Part shown: in pieces, positions 53,087 to 62,196 of the stretch | Layout of the letters: each line of letters starts with the position of its first letter | How positions within the stretch are numbered: the first letter of the stretch is position 1 | NCBI RefSeq assembly: GCF_003601985.1 | Contig: NZ_QZXA01000017.1 | Coordinates: 1 to 64,000, forward strand | DNA from: Mesorhizobium jarvisii | GTDB taxonomy: Bacteria; Pseudomonadota; Alphaproteobacteria; Rhizobiales; Rhizobiaceae | Length of the DNA: 64,000 bases | Reading direction: 5' to 3' | The notes under the pieces: model-generated | What the model was told of the DNA's origin: nothing | Databases searched by the model: none | What the model saw: only the letters and a program-made list of their open reading frames with translations | Position numbers and translations under genes: made by a program

Positions 53087-54520
53087 CTACTCCGCCGCCT
53101 CATACCCGGCGATGCCCTTGATCTCGAGGAAATCCTCCAGCCCGTATTCGGCATATTCGCGGCCGTTGCCCGACTGCTTGTAGCCGCCGAAGGGCAGGCC
53201 GGCGTCCCAGGTCGGGTAGTTGATGTAGACATTGCCGGAGCGCATGCGTGCCGCAACGTCGCGCGCCTTCTGGATGTCCTTGGCCTGGATGTAGGAGGCA
53301 AGGCCGTAGACGGTGTCGTTGGCCTGCTCGACCGCCTGTTCGACCGTGTCATAGGGCAGGATCGCCAGCACCGGCCCGAAGATTTCCTCGCGCGCGATGC
53401 GCATGTCGTGGGTGACGTCGGCGAACACCGTCGGCCTGACATAGTAGCCGCGGTTGAGTTCGGCCGGGCGGCCAGGGCCGCCGGCGACCAGCGTCGCGCC
53501 TTCGTCGATGCCGGCCTGGATCAGGTCCTGGATCTTGTCGAACTGCACCTGGCTGACGACGGGGCCAAGCTTGGTGTTGGCGCCGTCGGCCGGGCCGACC
53601 ACGAACTTCTCAGCCGCCGCCTTGGCGTAGCCGGCGGCCTCGTCATGGCGGTCGCGCGGCACGAACATGCGGGTGGGTGCATTGCAGGACTGGCCGCTAT
53701 TGCCGAAGCAGCCGGCGACGCCCTTGGTGACGGCGCGGGCGAGGTCGACATCCGGGAACAGGATGTTGGCCGACTTGCCGCCCAGTTCCTGGTGCACGCG
53801 CTTGACCGTGTCGGCGGCGGCCTTGGCCACCAATATGCCGGCCCGGGTCGAGCCGGTGAACGACATCATGTCGACGTCGGGGTGGCTGGACAGCGCCTGG
53901 CCGACGCCGGGGCCGTCGCCATTGACGAGGTTGAACACGCCCTTCGGCACGCCGGCCTCGTCGATGATCTCGGCGAAGATGATGGCATCGAGCGGCGCGA
54001 TCTCCGACGGCTTCAGCACCATGGTGCAGCCGGCGGCAAGTGCCGGGCCGACCTTGCAGGTGATCTGGTTCAGCGGCCAGTTCCACGGCGTGATCAGGCC
54101 GACGACGCCGATCGGCTCCTTGACGATCAGCGAGGAACCTTTGGCGTGGCGGAACTGGAATGTCTTCAGCGTCTCCGCCATCTTCTCAAGATGCGCCAGG
54201 CCGACGCCGACCTGGCTGTCGAGCGCCATCTGGCGCGGCGCGCCCATTTCACGCGACACGGCAAGCGCCAGGTCCGTGGAGCGCTTCTTGTAGACCGCGA
54301 TGACGCGGTTCAGGATATCGAGGCGCTCCTCCACCGAGGTGAAGCCGAACGAATTGAAGGCGCGCTTGGCGGCGGCCACCGCCTTGTCGACATCGGCCTT
54401 GGAGCCGAGCGAGATCTGCGCGAAAACATCCTCATTCGACGGATCGATGACATCGAGTGTGTTGGGCACGACAGGATCGACCCACGCGCCGTCGATATAG
54501 AACTGCAGATTGTGTGACAT
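53087..54520 (-). CDS. Aldehyde dehydrogenase family protein
   Basis: A 477-residue NAD(P)-dependent aldehyde dehydrogenase. The nucleophile Cys is in FGNSGQSCNAPTRMFVPRD, the general base Glu in VHQELGGKSANILF, and the cofactor motif in FTGSTRAGILVAKAA. PWNWPLNQITCKVGPALAAG is the conserved Asn region. Complete for the family. Start ATG 54520, ended by a strong terminator. Single-gene unit. Substrate unknown. Confidence 0.93.
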   Translation of the reverse strand: MSHNLQFYIDGAWVDPVVPNTLDVIDPSNEDVFAQISLGSKADVDKAVAAAKRAFNSFGFTSVEERLDILNRVIAVYKKRSTDLALAVSREMGAPRQMALDSQVGVGLAHLEKMAETLKTFQFRHAKGSSLIVKEPIGVVGLITPWNWPLNQITCKVGPALAAGCTMVLKPSEIAPLDAIIFAEIIDEAGVPKGVFNLVNGDGPGVGQALSSHPDVDMMSFTGSTRAGILVAKAAADTVKRVHQELGGKSANILFPDVDLARAVTKGVAGCFGNSGQSCNAPTRMFVPRDRHDEAAGYAKAAAEKFVVGPADGANTKLGPVVSQVQFDKIQDLIQAGIDEGATLVAGGPGRPAELNRGYYVRPTVFADVTHDMRIAREEIFGPVLAILPYDTVEQAVEQANDTVYGLASYIQAKDIQKARDVAARMRSGNVYINYPTWDAGLPFGGYKQSGNGREYAEYGLEDFLEIKGIAGYEAAE

Positions 54521-54694
54521 GGTTTCTCCTTGGGGTGCCGCAGGGCCGGCCCAACCGTGATATCCAGCTAGAAATAACGATGCGCGAACCGCACCGTCAA
54601 AGGCAACCCCCGAAGTGGTTGAGCCAGCGCGCCAGTGATTGAGCCAGAGGCGTTGGGCCAGAGAACCCAGCCGTTTTCGACGGCATGGGATGGA

Positions 54695-55090
54695 TTACAG
54701 CAGCGTGTGTCCTGCCCCGACCAGATGCTGTCGCGCCGCTTCCTGGTCCGCCGCTTTCACCAGCAGGTGATCGCCGTCGAAGGTGGACACCAGGAAGATG
54801 CCCAGCTCGTTTTCCGACAATGGCTGGATGACCGACAGCACGATGCCGGTTTCGTCGAAAGCAAAGGGTCCCTGCAGTTTGAAGGCGACCCAGTCGCCAT
54901 CGTGCTTGACCGTGCCTGGAACACGATCCTGAAGGCAGGTGATCGAAAGCTCGTCGTCGGTCCTGGTCATGCTAACGAAGCCCGGCCCGTCCGCCCAGCC
55001 GGGAATGCCGTCACCCGCCCCGAGCCGCGAAATCGCGTACGAGCCGGGAAGTTGCCTCAATTTGACCCTGGCAGCCATCGTCTTGTCCAT
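54695..55090 (-). CDS. ACT domain-containing protein
   Basis: A 131-residue protein in the form of two ACT-like domains (as in the DUF of small amino acid-binding regulators): LPGSYAISRLGAGDGIPGWA at the start, DELSITCLQDRVPG in the middle and LGIFLVSTFDGDHLLVKAAD at the end. Probably binds a small molecule such as an amino acid; role not known. Start ATG 55090. Separated by 16 bases from the GNAT gene on the same strand. Confidence 0.82.
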   Translation of the reverse strand: MDKTMAARVKLRQLPGSYAISRLGAGDGIPGWADGPGFVSMTRTDDELSITCLQDRVPGTVKHDGDWVAFKLQGPFAFDETGIVLSVIQPLSENELGIFLVSTFDGDHLLVKAADQEAARQHLVGAGHTLL

Positions 55091-55106
55091 GCCTCCGATT
55101 TGCCGG

Positions 55107-55574
55107 CTATCGCATCAATTTCTTGCTCATATAGACCGTCATGCCGCCCATGAACGGCTCCTCCCGGTCGATCGTATAGCCATGCCTTTTGTACAACAAC
55201 ACATTGGCCTCGAAGGCGCCATTGGTCAGCAGGCGCAGCTCAAGGCGGCCTGCTTCGAGCGCCTTCCGCTCGGCCCGCTCCAGCAGCAGCCGGCCGATCC
55301 CCTTGCCCTGCGCCTGCGGCGCGACGCAGACATTCTCGATCCACAAATGATCGCCGGCCAGCATGGTTTCGATCATGCCGACGATGCGGCCGTCGGCGAC
55401 AGCGAGCTCGAACGGATGCTCGGCAACGGCCTTCCCGTAGTCGGCGCGCATCGGCAGCGGCTCGCGGCCGATCACCGGCACCCATTTGCCATAGGCTGAT
55501 CGCACGATGTCCCTGATCGCGGCGGCGTCAGCGGGTTCGGCCGGCCGAAACCGGATGGAAGAATTGATGGTCAT
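55107..55574 (-). CDS. GNAT-family N-acetyltransferase
   Basis: A 155-residue acyltransferase: FRPAEPADAAAIRDIVRSAY at the start, acetyl-CoA motif A VAPQAQGKGIGRLLLERAER (Q/R-x-x-G-x-G/A type) and YKRHGYTIDREEPFMGGMTV at the end. ATG 55574 follows GGAG. Acceptor unknown. Probably co-transcribed with the ACT gene. Confidence 0.86.
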   Translation of the reverse strand: MTINSSIRFRPAEPADAAAIRDIVRSAYGKWVPVIGREPLPMRADYGKAVAEHPFELAVADGRIVGMIETMLAGDHLWIENVCVAPQAQGKGIGRLLLERAERKALEAGRLELRLLTNGAFEANVLLYKRHGYTIDREEPFMGGMTVYMSKKLMR

Positions 55575-55803
55575 GACAATGCTCCAGACATGAAAACCCC
55601 CGCCGGCGGTGTCGCGGGCGGGGCTGGAAACGAACGAACCGGATCTATCCTGCCGGCCTTTGTCGTCGCGCAATCAGCTCGCCGCTCCGCACTGTGCAGT
55701 GGCGGCGTCGCTGTGTATTTGTGGGCGCGAGGGCGAACATGACGCCAAGCTGGAGCATGAGGCGCGGCGCGTCAAGATGTCGGGATTGGCCCAAGCCCCC
55801 CGC

Positions 55804-55992
55804 CTTCGTCATCCACCGGCGGAGCGAGGGGCGGCAGCGGCGTCGCGGAGACCCGAGGGTCCATGCCGCGACCTTGCTGACAGGCGCAGCGGAGCAGGAT
55901 TCCGAACCGTAGTGGCGCGTTGGAGTCCCGGCATGGATCCTCGGGTCTGCGCCGCGTCGCTTCGCTCCTTGCTCCGCCCGTGGATGACGAAG
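55804..55992. repeat. Large inverted repeat element, intergenic 484-base gap
   Basis: Between the GNAT gene (start 55574) and the SDR gene (end 56059) there is no gene. The gap holds arms of about 64 bases: left 55804-55868 (starts TTCGTCATCCACCGGCGG, ends GAGGGTCCATGCCG) and right 55929-55992 (CGGCATGGATCCTCGGGT to GTGGATGACGAAG). They are reverse complements with mismatches. A short copy occurs at 35160-35235. It is a dispersed rhizobial palindromic element, possibly a transcription end. Confidence 0.7.
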
Positions 55993-56058
55993 TGTTGGTG
56001 CTTCAGCCAATCGCCAAAGGCGTGATGCGAACGAGCGTCAGACGTCCCCGTCGCGCGC

Positions 56059-56799
56059 CTAATACTCCTGCGCCGTCGGCCTGAACAGGATCTCGTTGAT
56101 GTCGACCTCGTCGGGCTGGCTCATGGCGAACACCACCGTCCTGGCGAAGGAATCGGCGGGGATGGCCACCCGGTCGTAGAGCGCGCGCACGCCCTGGGCG
56201 ACATCGGGCTCGGTGACGCTGTCGGGCAGTTCCGTCGCCACGGCGCCGGGCGAGATGATGGTGGTGCGGATGTTGTAGGGTTTCACTTCCTGCCGCAGCC
56301 CTTCCGAGATGATGCGCACCGCGTGCTTGGTGGCGGCATAGACCGCGCCGCCCGGCCCGACCTTGTGGCCGGCGACCGACGATACGTTGATGATGTGGCC
56401 GCTCTTCTGCGTCTTCATGTGCGGTAGCGCCGCGGCGATGCCGTAGAGCACGCCCTTGATGTTGACATCGATCATCCGGTCCCAATCCTCGACCTTGCCA
56501 CGTTCCAGCGGCGAATGCGGCATCAGTCCGGCATTGTTGATAATCACGGCGACGCGGCCATGCGTCTTCACCGCATGGTCGACGAGCCGCCGGACCTGGC
56601 CGACATCGGTGACGTCGGTCTGCATGATGGCGTCCTTGCCCAGCGAAAGCTCGGCGGCCAGCGCCTCGAGCCGGTCGAGGCGGCGCGCGCCCAGCACCAG
56701 CTTCGCGCCCTCCTTGGCCAGCAGCCGCGCGGCGGCTTCACCCAGCCCGCTGCTGGCGCCGGTGATGACGACGACCTTGTTCTTGATGCTGTCTGTCAT
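56059..56799 (-). CDS. SDR-family oxidoreductase
   Basis: A 246-residue classical short-chain dehydrogenase: VVVITGASSGLGEAAARLLA, INNAGLMPHSP, catalytic Ser in HIINVSSVAGHKVGPGG and Tyr/Lys in AVYAATKHAVR (YAATK). ATG 56799 precedes NKVVVITG; the frame runs on upstream into the next gene. Last gene of a minus-strand five-gene redox operon. Substrate unknown. Confidence 0.92.
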   Translation of the reverse strand: MTDSIKNKVVVITGASSGLGEAAARLLAKEGAKLVLGARRLDRLEALAAELSLGKDAIMQTDVTDVGQVRRLVDHAVKTHGRVAVIINNAGLMPHSPLERGKVEDWDRMIDVNIKGVLYGIAAALPHMKTQKSGHIINVSSVAGHKVGPGGAVYAATKHAVRIISEGLRQEVKPYNIRTTIISPGAVATELPDSVTEPDVAQGVRALYDRVAIPADSFARTVVFAMSQPDEVDINEILFRPTAQEY

Positions 56800-56816
56800 G
56801 GGATTTTCCTTCCGCC

Positions 56817-57806
56817 TCAGCGATCGATCCTGGCCGCCTGTTGCGGCGAATAGCGCTCGCCTTGCACGGCAATCGCCGAGACCGCGTTTTCGATGTCGGC
56901 AAGATCCTCCGCCGTCAGCGCGACGGCCGCCGATCCGATGTTCTCCTCGAGGCGATTGAGCTTCGTCGTGCCGGGGATCGGGACGATCCAGGGTTTTTGC
57001 GCCAGCAGCCAGGCGAGCGCGACCTGCGCCGGGGTCACCTTCTTCTGCGCAGCAATCGCGACGATCGCGTCGACCAGCGCCTGGTTGGCTTTGCGCGCCT
57101 CCTCCGCGAAGCGCGGCACGGTGTTGCGGAAGTCGCTGCTGTCGAACCTTGTATCGGCATTGATGGCGCCGGTGAGGAAACCCTTGCCCAGCGGGCTGAA
57201 GGGCACGAAGCCGATGCCCAGTTCTTCGACCACTGGCAGGATCGCCTCCTCGGGTTCGCGCCACCACAGCGAATATTCGCTTTGCAGCGCGGCGACCGGC
57301 TGCACCGCATGGGCGCGGCGGATGGTGCGCACGCCCGCTTCGGAGAGGCCGAAATGCTTGACCTTGCCTTGGCCGATCAAGTCCTTCACCGTCCCCGCCA
57401 CCTCCTCGATCGGCACGACCGGATCGACGCGGTGCTGGTAGAGAAGATCGATGCGGTCGGTCCTCAGCCGCTTGAGCGAGGCCTCGACGACGTCGCGAAT
57501 ATGCTGCGGCCGGCTGTCCATGCCCTCATGTCCGGCCGTGCCGGCGATGTCGATGCCGAATTTGGTGGCGATCACCACCTGGTCGCGGATCGGCCGCAGC
57601 GCCTCGCCGACCACCTCTTCATTCTTGAACGGCCCATAGACCTCCGCTGTGTCGAAGAAGGTGATGCCGCGCTCGAACGCGGAGCGGATCAGGCGAACGG
57701 CATCCGGCGTCTCCATCGGCTGCCCGTAGGAATGGCTCATGCCCATGCAGCCGAGGCCGATGGCCGAGACTTCGAGACCGTTCTTTCCAAGTGTGCGCTT
57801 TTGCAT
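56817..57806 (-). CDS. Aldo-keto reductase family protein
   Basis: A 329-residue AKR: MQKRTLGKNGLEVSAIGLGC at the start, catalytic Asp/Tyr in FFDTAEVYGPFKNEEVVGEA, Lys in VVIATKFGID and His in IDLLYQHRVDPVVPIEEV (LYQHR is the typical position). Full length for the family. Starts two bases from the end of the DUF2255 gene. In the redox operon with SDR, DUF2255, CMD and cupin genes. Confidence 0.92.
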   Translation of the reverse strand: MQKRTLGKNGLEVSAIGLGCMGMSHSYGQPMETPDAVRLIRSAFERGITFFDTAEVYGPFKNEEVVGEALRPIRDQVVIATKFGIDIAGTAGHEGMDSRPQHIRDVVEASLKRLRTDRIDLLYQHRVDPVVPIEEVAGTVKDLIGQGKVKHFGLSEAGVRTIRRAHAVQPVAALQSEYSLWWREPEEAILPVVEELGIGFVPFSPLGKGFLTGAINADTRFDSSDFRNTVPRFAEEARKANQALVDAIVAIAAQKKVTPAQVALAWLLAQKPWIVPIPGTTKLNRLEENIGSAAVALTAEDLADIENAVSAIAVQGERYSPQQAARIDR

Positions 57807-57807
57807 T

Positions 57808-58182
57808 TCAATTCTCCTTCGGTGTGATCCGCACTGTGGCGGCGCGGGCGCGCGCCGCGATCATCGGTGCGAGATAAGGGCTGGCTGCGTATTTCGCCCG
57901 GTAGGCGTCGTCGATGCGGGCGTTGACGGTTCCCTCGACTGCTTCGAAGGCAACGTCCCTGGTCAGGCCGGCGGCAGTGATGCGTCCGGCCTTCTGCCTG
58001 ATCGCGGCCCGATACCAGCGCGACTGCTGACCGTTGTAGCCGCGCACATAAAGCGCGCCGTCGGCAACGACCGACCAGATCCAGGTCGGCGTGCCCAGGG
58101 TCACGCCGTCATCGCGCAAAGGCGAAATATGCAGATCGTCGGTTGCCGCGATCCTCTCGAGTTCGTCCTTCGACCAAGGCAT
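57808..58182 (-). CDS. DUF2255 family protein
   Basis: A 124-residue protein with the DUF2255 pattern: MPWSKDELERIAATDDLHIS at the start, TPTWIWSVVADGALYVRGYN and SRWYRAAIRQKAG, which look like a split-barrel flavin-binding fold. Probably a small flavin- or F420-type nitroreductase-like protein. ATG 58182 chosen because upstream residues are unrelated. Fourth in order from the SDR end of the operon. Confidence 0.82.
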   Translation of the reverse strand: MPWSKDELERIAATDDLHISPLRDDGVTLGTPTWIWSVVADGALYVRGYNGQQSRWYRAAIRQKAGRITAAGLTRDVAFEAVEGTVNARIDDAYRAKYAASPYLAPMIAARARAATVRITPKEN

Positions 58183-58186
58183 TTTC

Positions 58187-58525
58187 CTATTCCTTTTTCT
58201 CGGCATCCGCCTGCTCGAAAACCTTGCGGGCAACGCCGATCGCCGTGCTTGCAACCGGCCATCCGGCGTAAAAGGCGAGATGTGTGATGGTTTCGATGAG
58301 TTCGTCGCGGGTGACGCCATTGTCGAGCGCCCGCTTCATGTGGAAAGGCATCTCGTTGACCCGGTAGTTCGAGATCAGGCTGCTGACGGTGACGAGGCTG
58401 CGGTCGCGCGGCGAAAGGCCGGGCCGTTTCCAGACATCTCCGAACAACACATCGTCGGTGTATTTGCCGAGCGCGGGCGCGATATCGGAGAACGGATTCC
58501 TGTGCGGCACTGGTTTATCGATCAT
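58187..58525 (-). CDS. Carboxymuconolactone decarboxylase family protein
   Basis: A 112-residue CMD/AhpD-like protein: LFGDVWKRPGLSPRDRSLVT, NEMPFHMKRALDNGVTRDEL and AFYAGWPVASTAIGVARKVF are characteristic, and no redox CxxC is present, so it is the decarboxylase-type rather than AhpD peroxidase. ATG 58525. Next to the DUF2255 gene in the five-gene operon. Confidence 0.88.
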   Translation of the reverse strand: MIDKPVPHRNPFSDIAPALGKYTDDVLFGDVWKRPGLSPRDRSLVTVSSLISNYRVNEMPFHMKRALDNGVTRDELIETITHLAFYAGWPVASTAIGVARKVFEQADAEKKE

Positions 58526-58577
58526 TTTGGTTTCCTTCGTTGCGGTATCGGTTCGAGCGCAAAGCGCTGATGCCTGC

Positions 58578-58973
58578 TCAAACCGCGTATTGCTCGTCGG
58601 TGACATGCTCCATCCAGTCGACGACCTTGCCGTCGAGGGCCTCGGCGATGGCAATGTGGGTCATCGCCGTGGTCGGTGCCGCGCCATGCCAGTGCTTTTC
58701 GCCGGGCGCGAACCAGACGATGTCGCCGGGGCGGATAGGCTCGACCGGGCCGCCCTCACGTTGAACCAGGCCGGCGCCCGACAGGACGATCAGCGTCTGG
58801 CCGAGCGGATGCGTGTGCCAGGCGGTGCGCGCGCCGGGTTCGAAAGTCACGGTGGCGCCGCCGACGCGGGCCGGCTCGCTGCCCTTGAATGGTGCGTCGA
58901 TGCGCACCGTGCCGGTGAAGTAGTCGGCTGGACCTTTCTCGGAAGGCTGCGAACCGCTTCGCTTGATATCCAT
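58578..58973 (-). CDS. Cupin-domain protein
   Basis: A 131-residue single-domain cupin. Metal ligands fit the two conserved cupin motifs: GARTAWHTHPLGQTLIVLSG (HxH, then later E/Q) and PGDIVWFAPGEKHWHGA (second His). This type resembles mandelonitrile lyase-like and tetrahydroxy-acid cupins. Start ATG 58973; it is the first gene of the operon and is divergent from a LysR regulator. Substrate unknown. Confidence 0.88.
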   Translation of the reverse strand: MDIKRSGSQPSEKGPADYFTGTVRIDAPFKGSEPARVGGATVTFEPGARTAWHTHPLGQTLIVLSGAGLVQREGGPVEPIRPGDIVWFAPGEKHWHGAAPTTAMTHIAIAEALDGKVVDWMEHVTDEQYAV

Positions 58974-59125
58974 GGTTTCTCCTTCTAGACGCCGGACAGC
59001 ACGCTGCCCCAGGCCTTCAGGGCCGCCGATTCCGACAGCCCGATTGTGATGGCCTCTATTTAGCGCCTGCGATTGGCGTGGATTAGGTGCTATATCCGGC
59101 ATGTACTTATGAGGAGAGCTCATCA

Positions 59126-60019
59126 ATGCCGCGAGACAATCTGAACGAGCTGACCGCCTTCCTCGCCGTCGCGCGGGAAAAAAGCTTCACCCGGGCGGCG
59201 GCACAGCTCGGCGTCTCGCAATCGGCGCTCAGCCACACGGTGCGCGCGCTGGAGGAGCGGCTGGGCGTGCGGCTGCTGACCCGCACCACGCGCAGCGTGG
59301 CGCCCACCGAGGCCGGCGAGCGACTGGTGCGCTCCGTCGGGCCAAGGCTCGACGAGATCGAGGCCGAGCTCGCCGCGCTGAGCGCCCTGCGCGAAAAGCC
59401 CGCCGGCACCATCCGCATCACCGCCGGCGAGCACGCCGCCGAGGCGGTGCTGTGGCCGGCGATCGCGCGGCTTTTGCCGGACTATCCCGACATCAAGGTC
59501 GAGATCATCGTCGATTACGGCCTGACCGACATCGTCGCCGAGCGCTATGACGCCGGCGTGCGGCTTGGCGAACAGGTGGCGCACGACATGATCGCGGTGC
59601 GCATCGGCCCGGACATGCGCATGGCGGTGGTCGGATCGCCCGCCTATCTCGCCCGACAGCCGAAGCCGCGCACGCCGCAGGAGCTCACCACCCACAACTG
59701 CATCAACCTGCGCCTGCCGACCTATGGCGGGCTCTATGCCTGGGAATTCGAAAAGGCCGGGCGCGAACTGAAAGTGCGCGTCGAGGGCCAGCTGATCTTC
59801 AACACGGCGAGGCTACGCATGAACGCGGTGCTGGCCGGCCTCGGCCTTGCCTATCTGCCCGAGGACCAGCTGCGCGCGCATCTGGCCGACGGCCGGCTGG
59901 TGCGGGTGCTGGCAGACTGGTGCCCGCCCTTCCCCGGCTACCACCTCTATTACCCCAGCCGTCGCCAGGCGACGCCGGCCTTCTCGCTGCTGGTCGATGC
60001 GCTGCGCTATCGCGGCTAG
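59126..60019 (+). CDS. LysR-family transcriptional regulator
   Basis: A 297-residue LysR: LNELTAFLAVAREKSFTRAA and LGVSQSALSHTVRALEERLG form the helix-turn-helix; effector domain from about residue 90. Start ATG 59126 follows GAGGAGAGC. It faces the cupin gene of the redox operon across about 150 bases, so it probably regulates that operon. Inducer unknown. Confidence 0.91.
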   Translation: MPRDNLNELTAFLAVAREKSFTRAAAQLGVSQSALSHTVRALEERLGVRLLTRTTRSVAPTEAGERLVRSVGPRLDEIEAELAALSALREKPAGTIRITAGEHAAEAVLWPAIARLLPDYPDIKVEIIVDYGLTDIVAERYDAGVRLGEQVAHDMIAVRIGPDMRMAVVGSPAYLARQPKPRTPQELTTHNCINLRLPTYGGLYAWEFEKAGRELKVRVEGQLIFNTARLRMNAVLAGLGLAYLPEDQLRAHLADGRLVRVLADWCPPFPGYHLYYPSRRQATPAFSLLVDALRYRG

Positions 60020-60093
60020 AACGACTGGACTGCGCTCGCAGCCGTTCTATCTTCCTGCCGGAACGCGATTGAAGAAAACCCGGAGCCGTCGCC

Positions 60094-60471
60094 GTGACCG
60101 AGACTGACCTCTACCGAGGCTATATCGACTGCCTCAACAACCAGGATTGGCAAAGGCTGCATCGCTTCGTCCACGACGAGGTCCACTACAATGGCGACCG
60201 TGTCGGGCTGTCAGGTTACCGCGCCATGCTGGAGCGGGATTTTCGCGAAATCCCGGATCTCTATTTCGACGTCCAGCTGCTGATTGCCGACCCGCCCTTC
60301 ATCGCCGGCCGCCTGCAGTTCAACTGCACGCCCAAGGGAACCTTCTTCGGCCTGCCCATCAACGGCAAAAAGGTCTCATTCAGCGAGAATGTGTTTTATG
60401 AATTTCTGAACGACCGGATCAGGAACGTCTGGTCGGTCATCGACAAGGCGGCGATCGAGGCGCAGCTCTGA
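60094..60471 (+). CDS. SnoaL-like/nuclear transport factor 2 fold protein
   Basis: A 125-residue protein with the ester cyclase/SnoaL cone fold: LYRGYIDCLNNQDWQRLHRF at the start, VHDEVHYNG, then GYRAMLERDFREIPDLYFDV and FNCTPKGTFFGLPINGKKVS. GTG start at 60094. It stands alone after the LysR gene and may be a small cyclase or binding protein. Substrate unknown. Confidence 0.78.
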   Translation: MTETDLYRGYIDCLNNQDWQRLHRFVHDEVHYNGDRVGLSGYRAMLERDFREIPDLYFDVQLLIADPPFIAGRLQFNCTPKGTFFGLPINGKKVSFSENVFYEFLNDRIRNVWSVIDKAAIEAQL

Positions 60472-60483
60472 CGCGGCCAGTTC

Positions 60484-60601
60484 CCTTCTCCCCGTTGTAC
60501 GGGGAGCTGAGGACTGATCCGCACAGCGGACAAAAGCCAATTGCTTGGCTTTTCGAGAGACGAACGGCAGGCAGGCGGATGAGGGGCAGCGCCAACGCTG
60601 G
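60484..60601. repeat. Intergenic palindromic repeat (CTTCTCCCCGTT type)
   Basis: Starts with CTTCTCCCCGTTGTACGGGG (hairpin) and ends with GATGAGGGGCAGCGCCAACG, the same end block as at 2741-2763. Inside it AGCCAATTGCTTGGCT is another dyad. Third copy of the family seen at 2697-2892 and 4934-5076. Confidence 0.65.
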
Positions 60602-60711
60602 TCAATGATTGCTGATCGTTCGTAAAAATCGATCATTATGACCATAACAATTCGTTGGAAAGATCGTTTCAGGAATGGCATTCCTCCGGAATACCAGCCT
60701 GGAGCATTGCA

Positions 60712-61773
60712 TTGTCTTCCGCCACCCACATCGCGAACGATATTCCGAAAAGCCTGATATCGGCAGACCTGGCCGCAGGCCGCAAGCGGCTCGATTCGGT
60801 GTGGAACGGCATTATCCCCGGCATTGTGCTGGTGGCGATGATCACGGCCGTGGCCTTCTCGGCGCACAATGTCTCCGGCTTCGCTTTGTTCAGCCCGATG
60901 ATCCTGGCCGTCGTCGCCGGCATGGTCTATTCCAACGTGCTCGGCACGCCGGTGCACGCCAAGGCCGGCATCGCCTTCTCGCAAAAGCGCCTGCTGCGCT
61001 TCGCTATCGTGCTGTTCGGCTTCCAGCTGACGCTCGGCCAGGTCGTCTCGATCGGCGCCGGCGGCGTCGGCATCGTGGCGGCGACGCTTGGCGCCACCTT
61101 CCTCTTCACCGTCACGCTCGGCCGGCTGATCGGCGTCGACCGCAAGCTGGCGCAGTTGATTGCCGCCGGCACCTCGATCTGCGGCGCCTCCGCCATCGTC
61201 GCCACCAACATCGTCACCGATGCGCGCGACGAGGACGTCACCTACGCCGTTGCCTCGATCACGCTGTTCGGCACCGTCGCCATGCTCGGCTTCCCGCTGC
61301 TGGCGCCACTGCTCGGCCTCGACCAGCACGCTTTCGGCCTATGGGCCGGCGCCTCAATCCACGAGGTGGCGCAGGTCATCGGCGCCGGCTTCCAGAACGG
61401 CACCCAGTCCGGCGAGATCGCCACGGTCGCCAAGCTGACCCGCGTCGCCATGCTGGCGCCGATGGTCATCGCGCTCGGCCTGATGGCGCGGCGCGGCAGC
61501 CGCGACCAATCGGCGGCACGGCCGCCCATGCCGTGGTTCGTTGCTGCCTTCATCGCCGTCGTGGCTCTGAACAGCCTGGTCACCATGCCGGCCGAAGTAA
61601 AATCAGCGATGGCACTCGCCACCACCATCATGCTGACCATGGGGCTTGCCGCCATGGGCCTGCAGGCCGACATTTCGCAGCTGCGCTCGCGCGGCCTGCG
61701 CCCGCTGGCGCTCGCCTTCTGCGCCTTCCTGTTCATCGGCTGCTTCAGCCTGATGCTGGTGAAGTTGGCTTAG
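60712..61773 (+). CDS. YeiH/UPF0324 family membrane protein (putative anion exporter)
   Basis: A 353-residue protein with about ten membrane segments and the family landmarks FAIVLFGFQLTLGQV, IAAGTSICGASAIVATNIVT and GASIHEVAQVIGAGFQNGTQ. YeiH-type proteins are annotated as putative sulfate/sulfonate-type exporters. No ATG exists; TTG 60712 follows GGAG (9-base gap) and gives a natural N-terminus, while TTG 60655 lacks a site. A palindromic repeat lies upstream. Confidence 0.85.
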   Translation: MSSATHIANDIPKSLISADLAAGRKRLDSVWNGIIPGIVLVAMITAVAFSAHNVSGFALFSPMILAVVAGMVYSNVLGTPVHAKAGIAFSQKRLLRFAIVLFGFQLTLGQVVSIGAGGVGIVAATLGATFLFTVTLGRLIGVDRKLAQLIAAGTSICGASAIVATNIVTDARDEDVTYAVASITLFGTVAMLGFPLLAPLLGLDQHAFGLWAGASIHEVAQVIGAGFQNGTQSGEIATVAKLTRVAMLAPMVIALGLMARRGSRDQSAARPPMPWFVAAFIAVVALNSLVTMPAEVKSAMALATTIMLTMGLAAMGLQADISQLRSRGLRPLALAFCAFLFIGCFSLMLVKLA

Positions 61774-61871
61774 CTCGGCAAGCTTTCCACGAGGTTCGCA
61801 TACCGGCGTTCGCAGGGACGTCGGCTGTTCGCCTGGCCGCATCTCATTCCATTTTCCGACGCGCTCCTTCC

Positions 61872-61885
61872 TTGCGCCAGCACAA
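61872..61885 (+). promoter_or_regulatory. NnrR-like box upstream of the DUF1858 gene (one mismatch)
   Basis: TTGCGCCAGCACAA matches the TTGCGCCAGCGCAA sequence at 62909 and 63653 except at one position. It ends 59 bases before the DUF1858 start, a spacing like that before nirK (61) and pseudoazurin (73). Confidence 0.55.
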
Positions 61886-61944
61886 CGACCGGCCAAACGC
61901 CTCTGCTACGATCGACGGATGGGAGAACCACGAAGGAGACGCCC

Positions 61945-62196
61945 ATGCGGATCGATCCGAACATGTCCATGGATGAGGTCATGAGACGATGGCCGGCAAG
62001 CATCGCCGTGCTGATCCGGCACGGCATGCACTGCGTGGGCTGCCACATCGCCCCGTTCCATTCGATCGCCGAGGCCTGCCGGGATCATCGAATTGACGAA
62101 GCCGATTTCCTGAAAGGCCTTGAACGCGCCATCGCCGGCGGGCCGGTCAGCCGTCCCGATGCTCCGCCAGCATCACCAGGCGATGCGCGTCGGTGA
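61945..62196 (+). CDS. DUF1858 redox-disulfide domain protein
   Basis: An 83-residue DUF1858 protein: VMRRWPASIAVLIRHGMHCV, then GCHIAPFHSIAEACRDH with the CVGC redox pair of the family (hybrid cluster protein-associated redox disulfide domain). DUF1858 proteins accompany hybrid cluster and denitrification-type genes. ATG 61945 follows AAGGAGACG. Its 3' end overlaps the end of the Crp/Fnr gene by 50 bases on the other strand. Confidence 0.85.
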   Translation: MRIDPNMSMDEVMRRWPASIAVLIRHGMHCVGCHIAPFHSIAEACRDHRIDEADFLKGLERAIAGGPVSRPDAPPASPGDARR

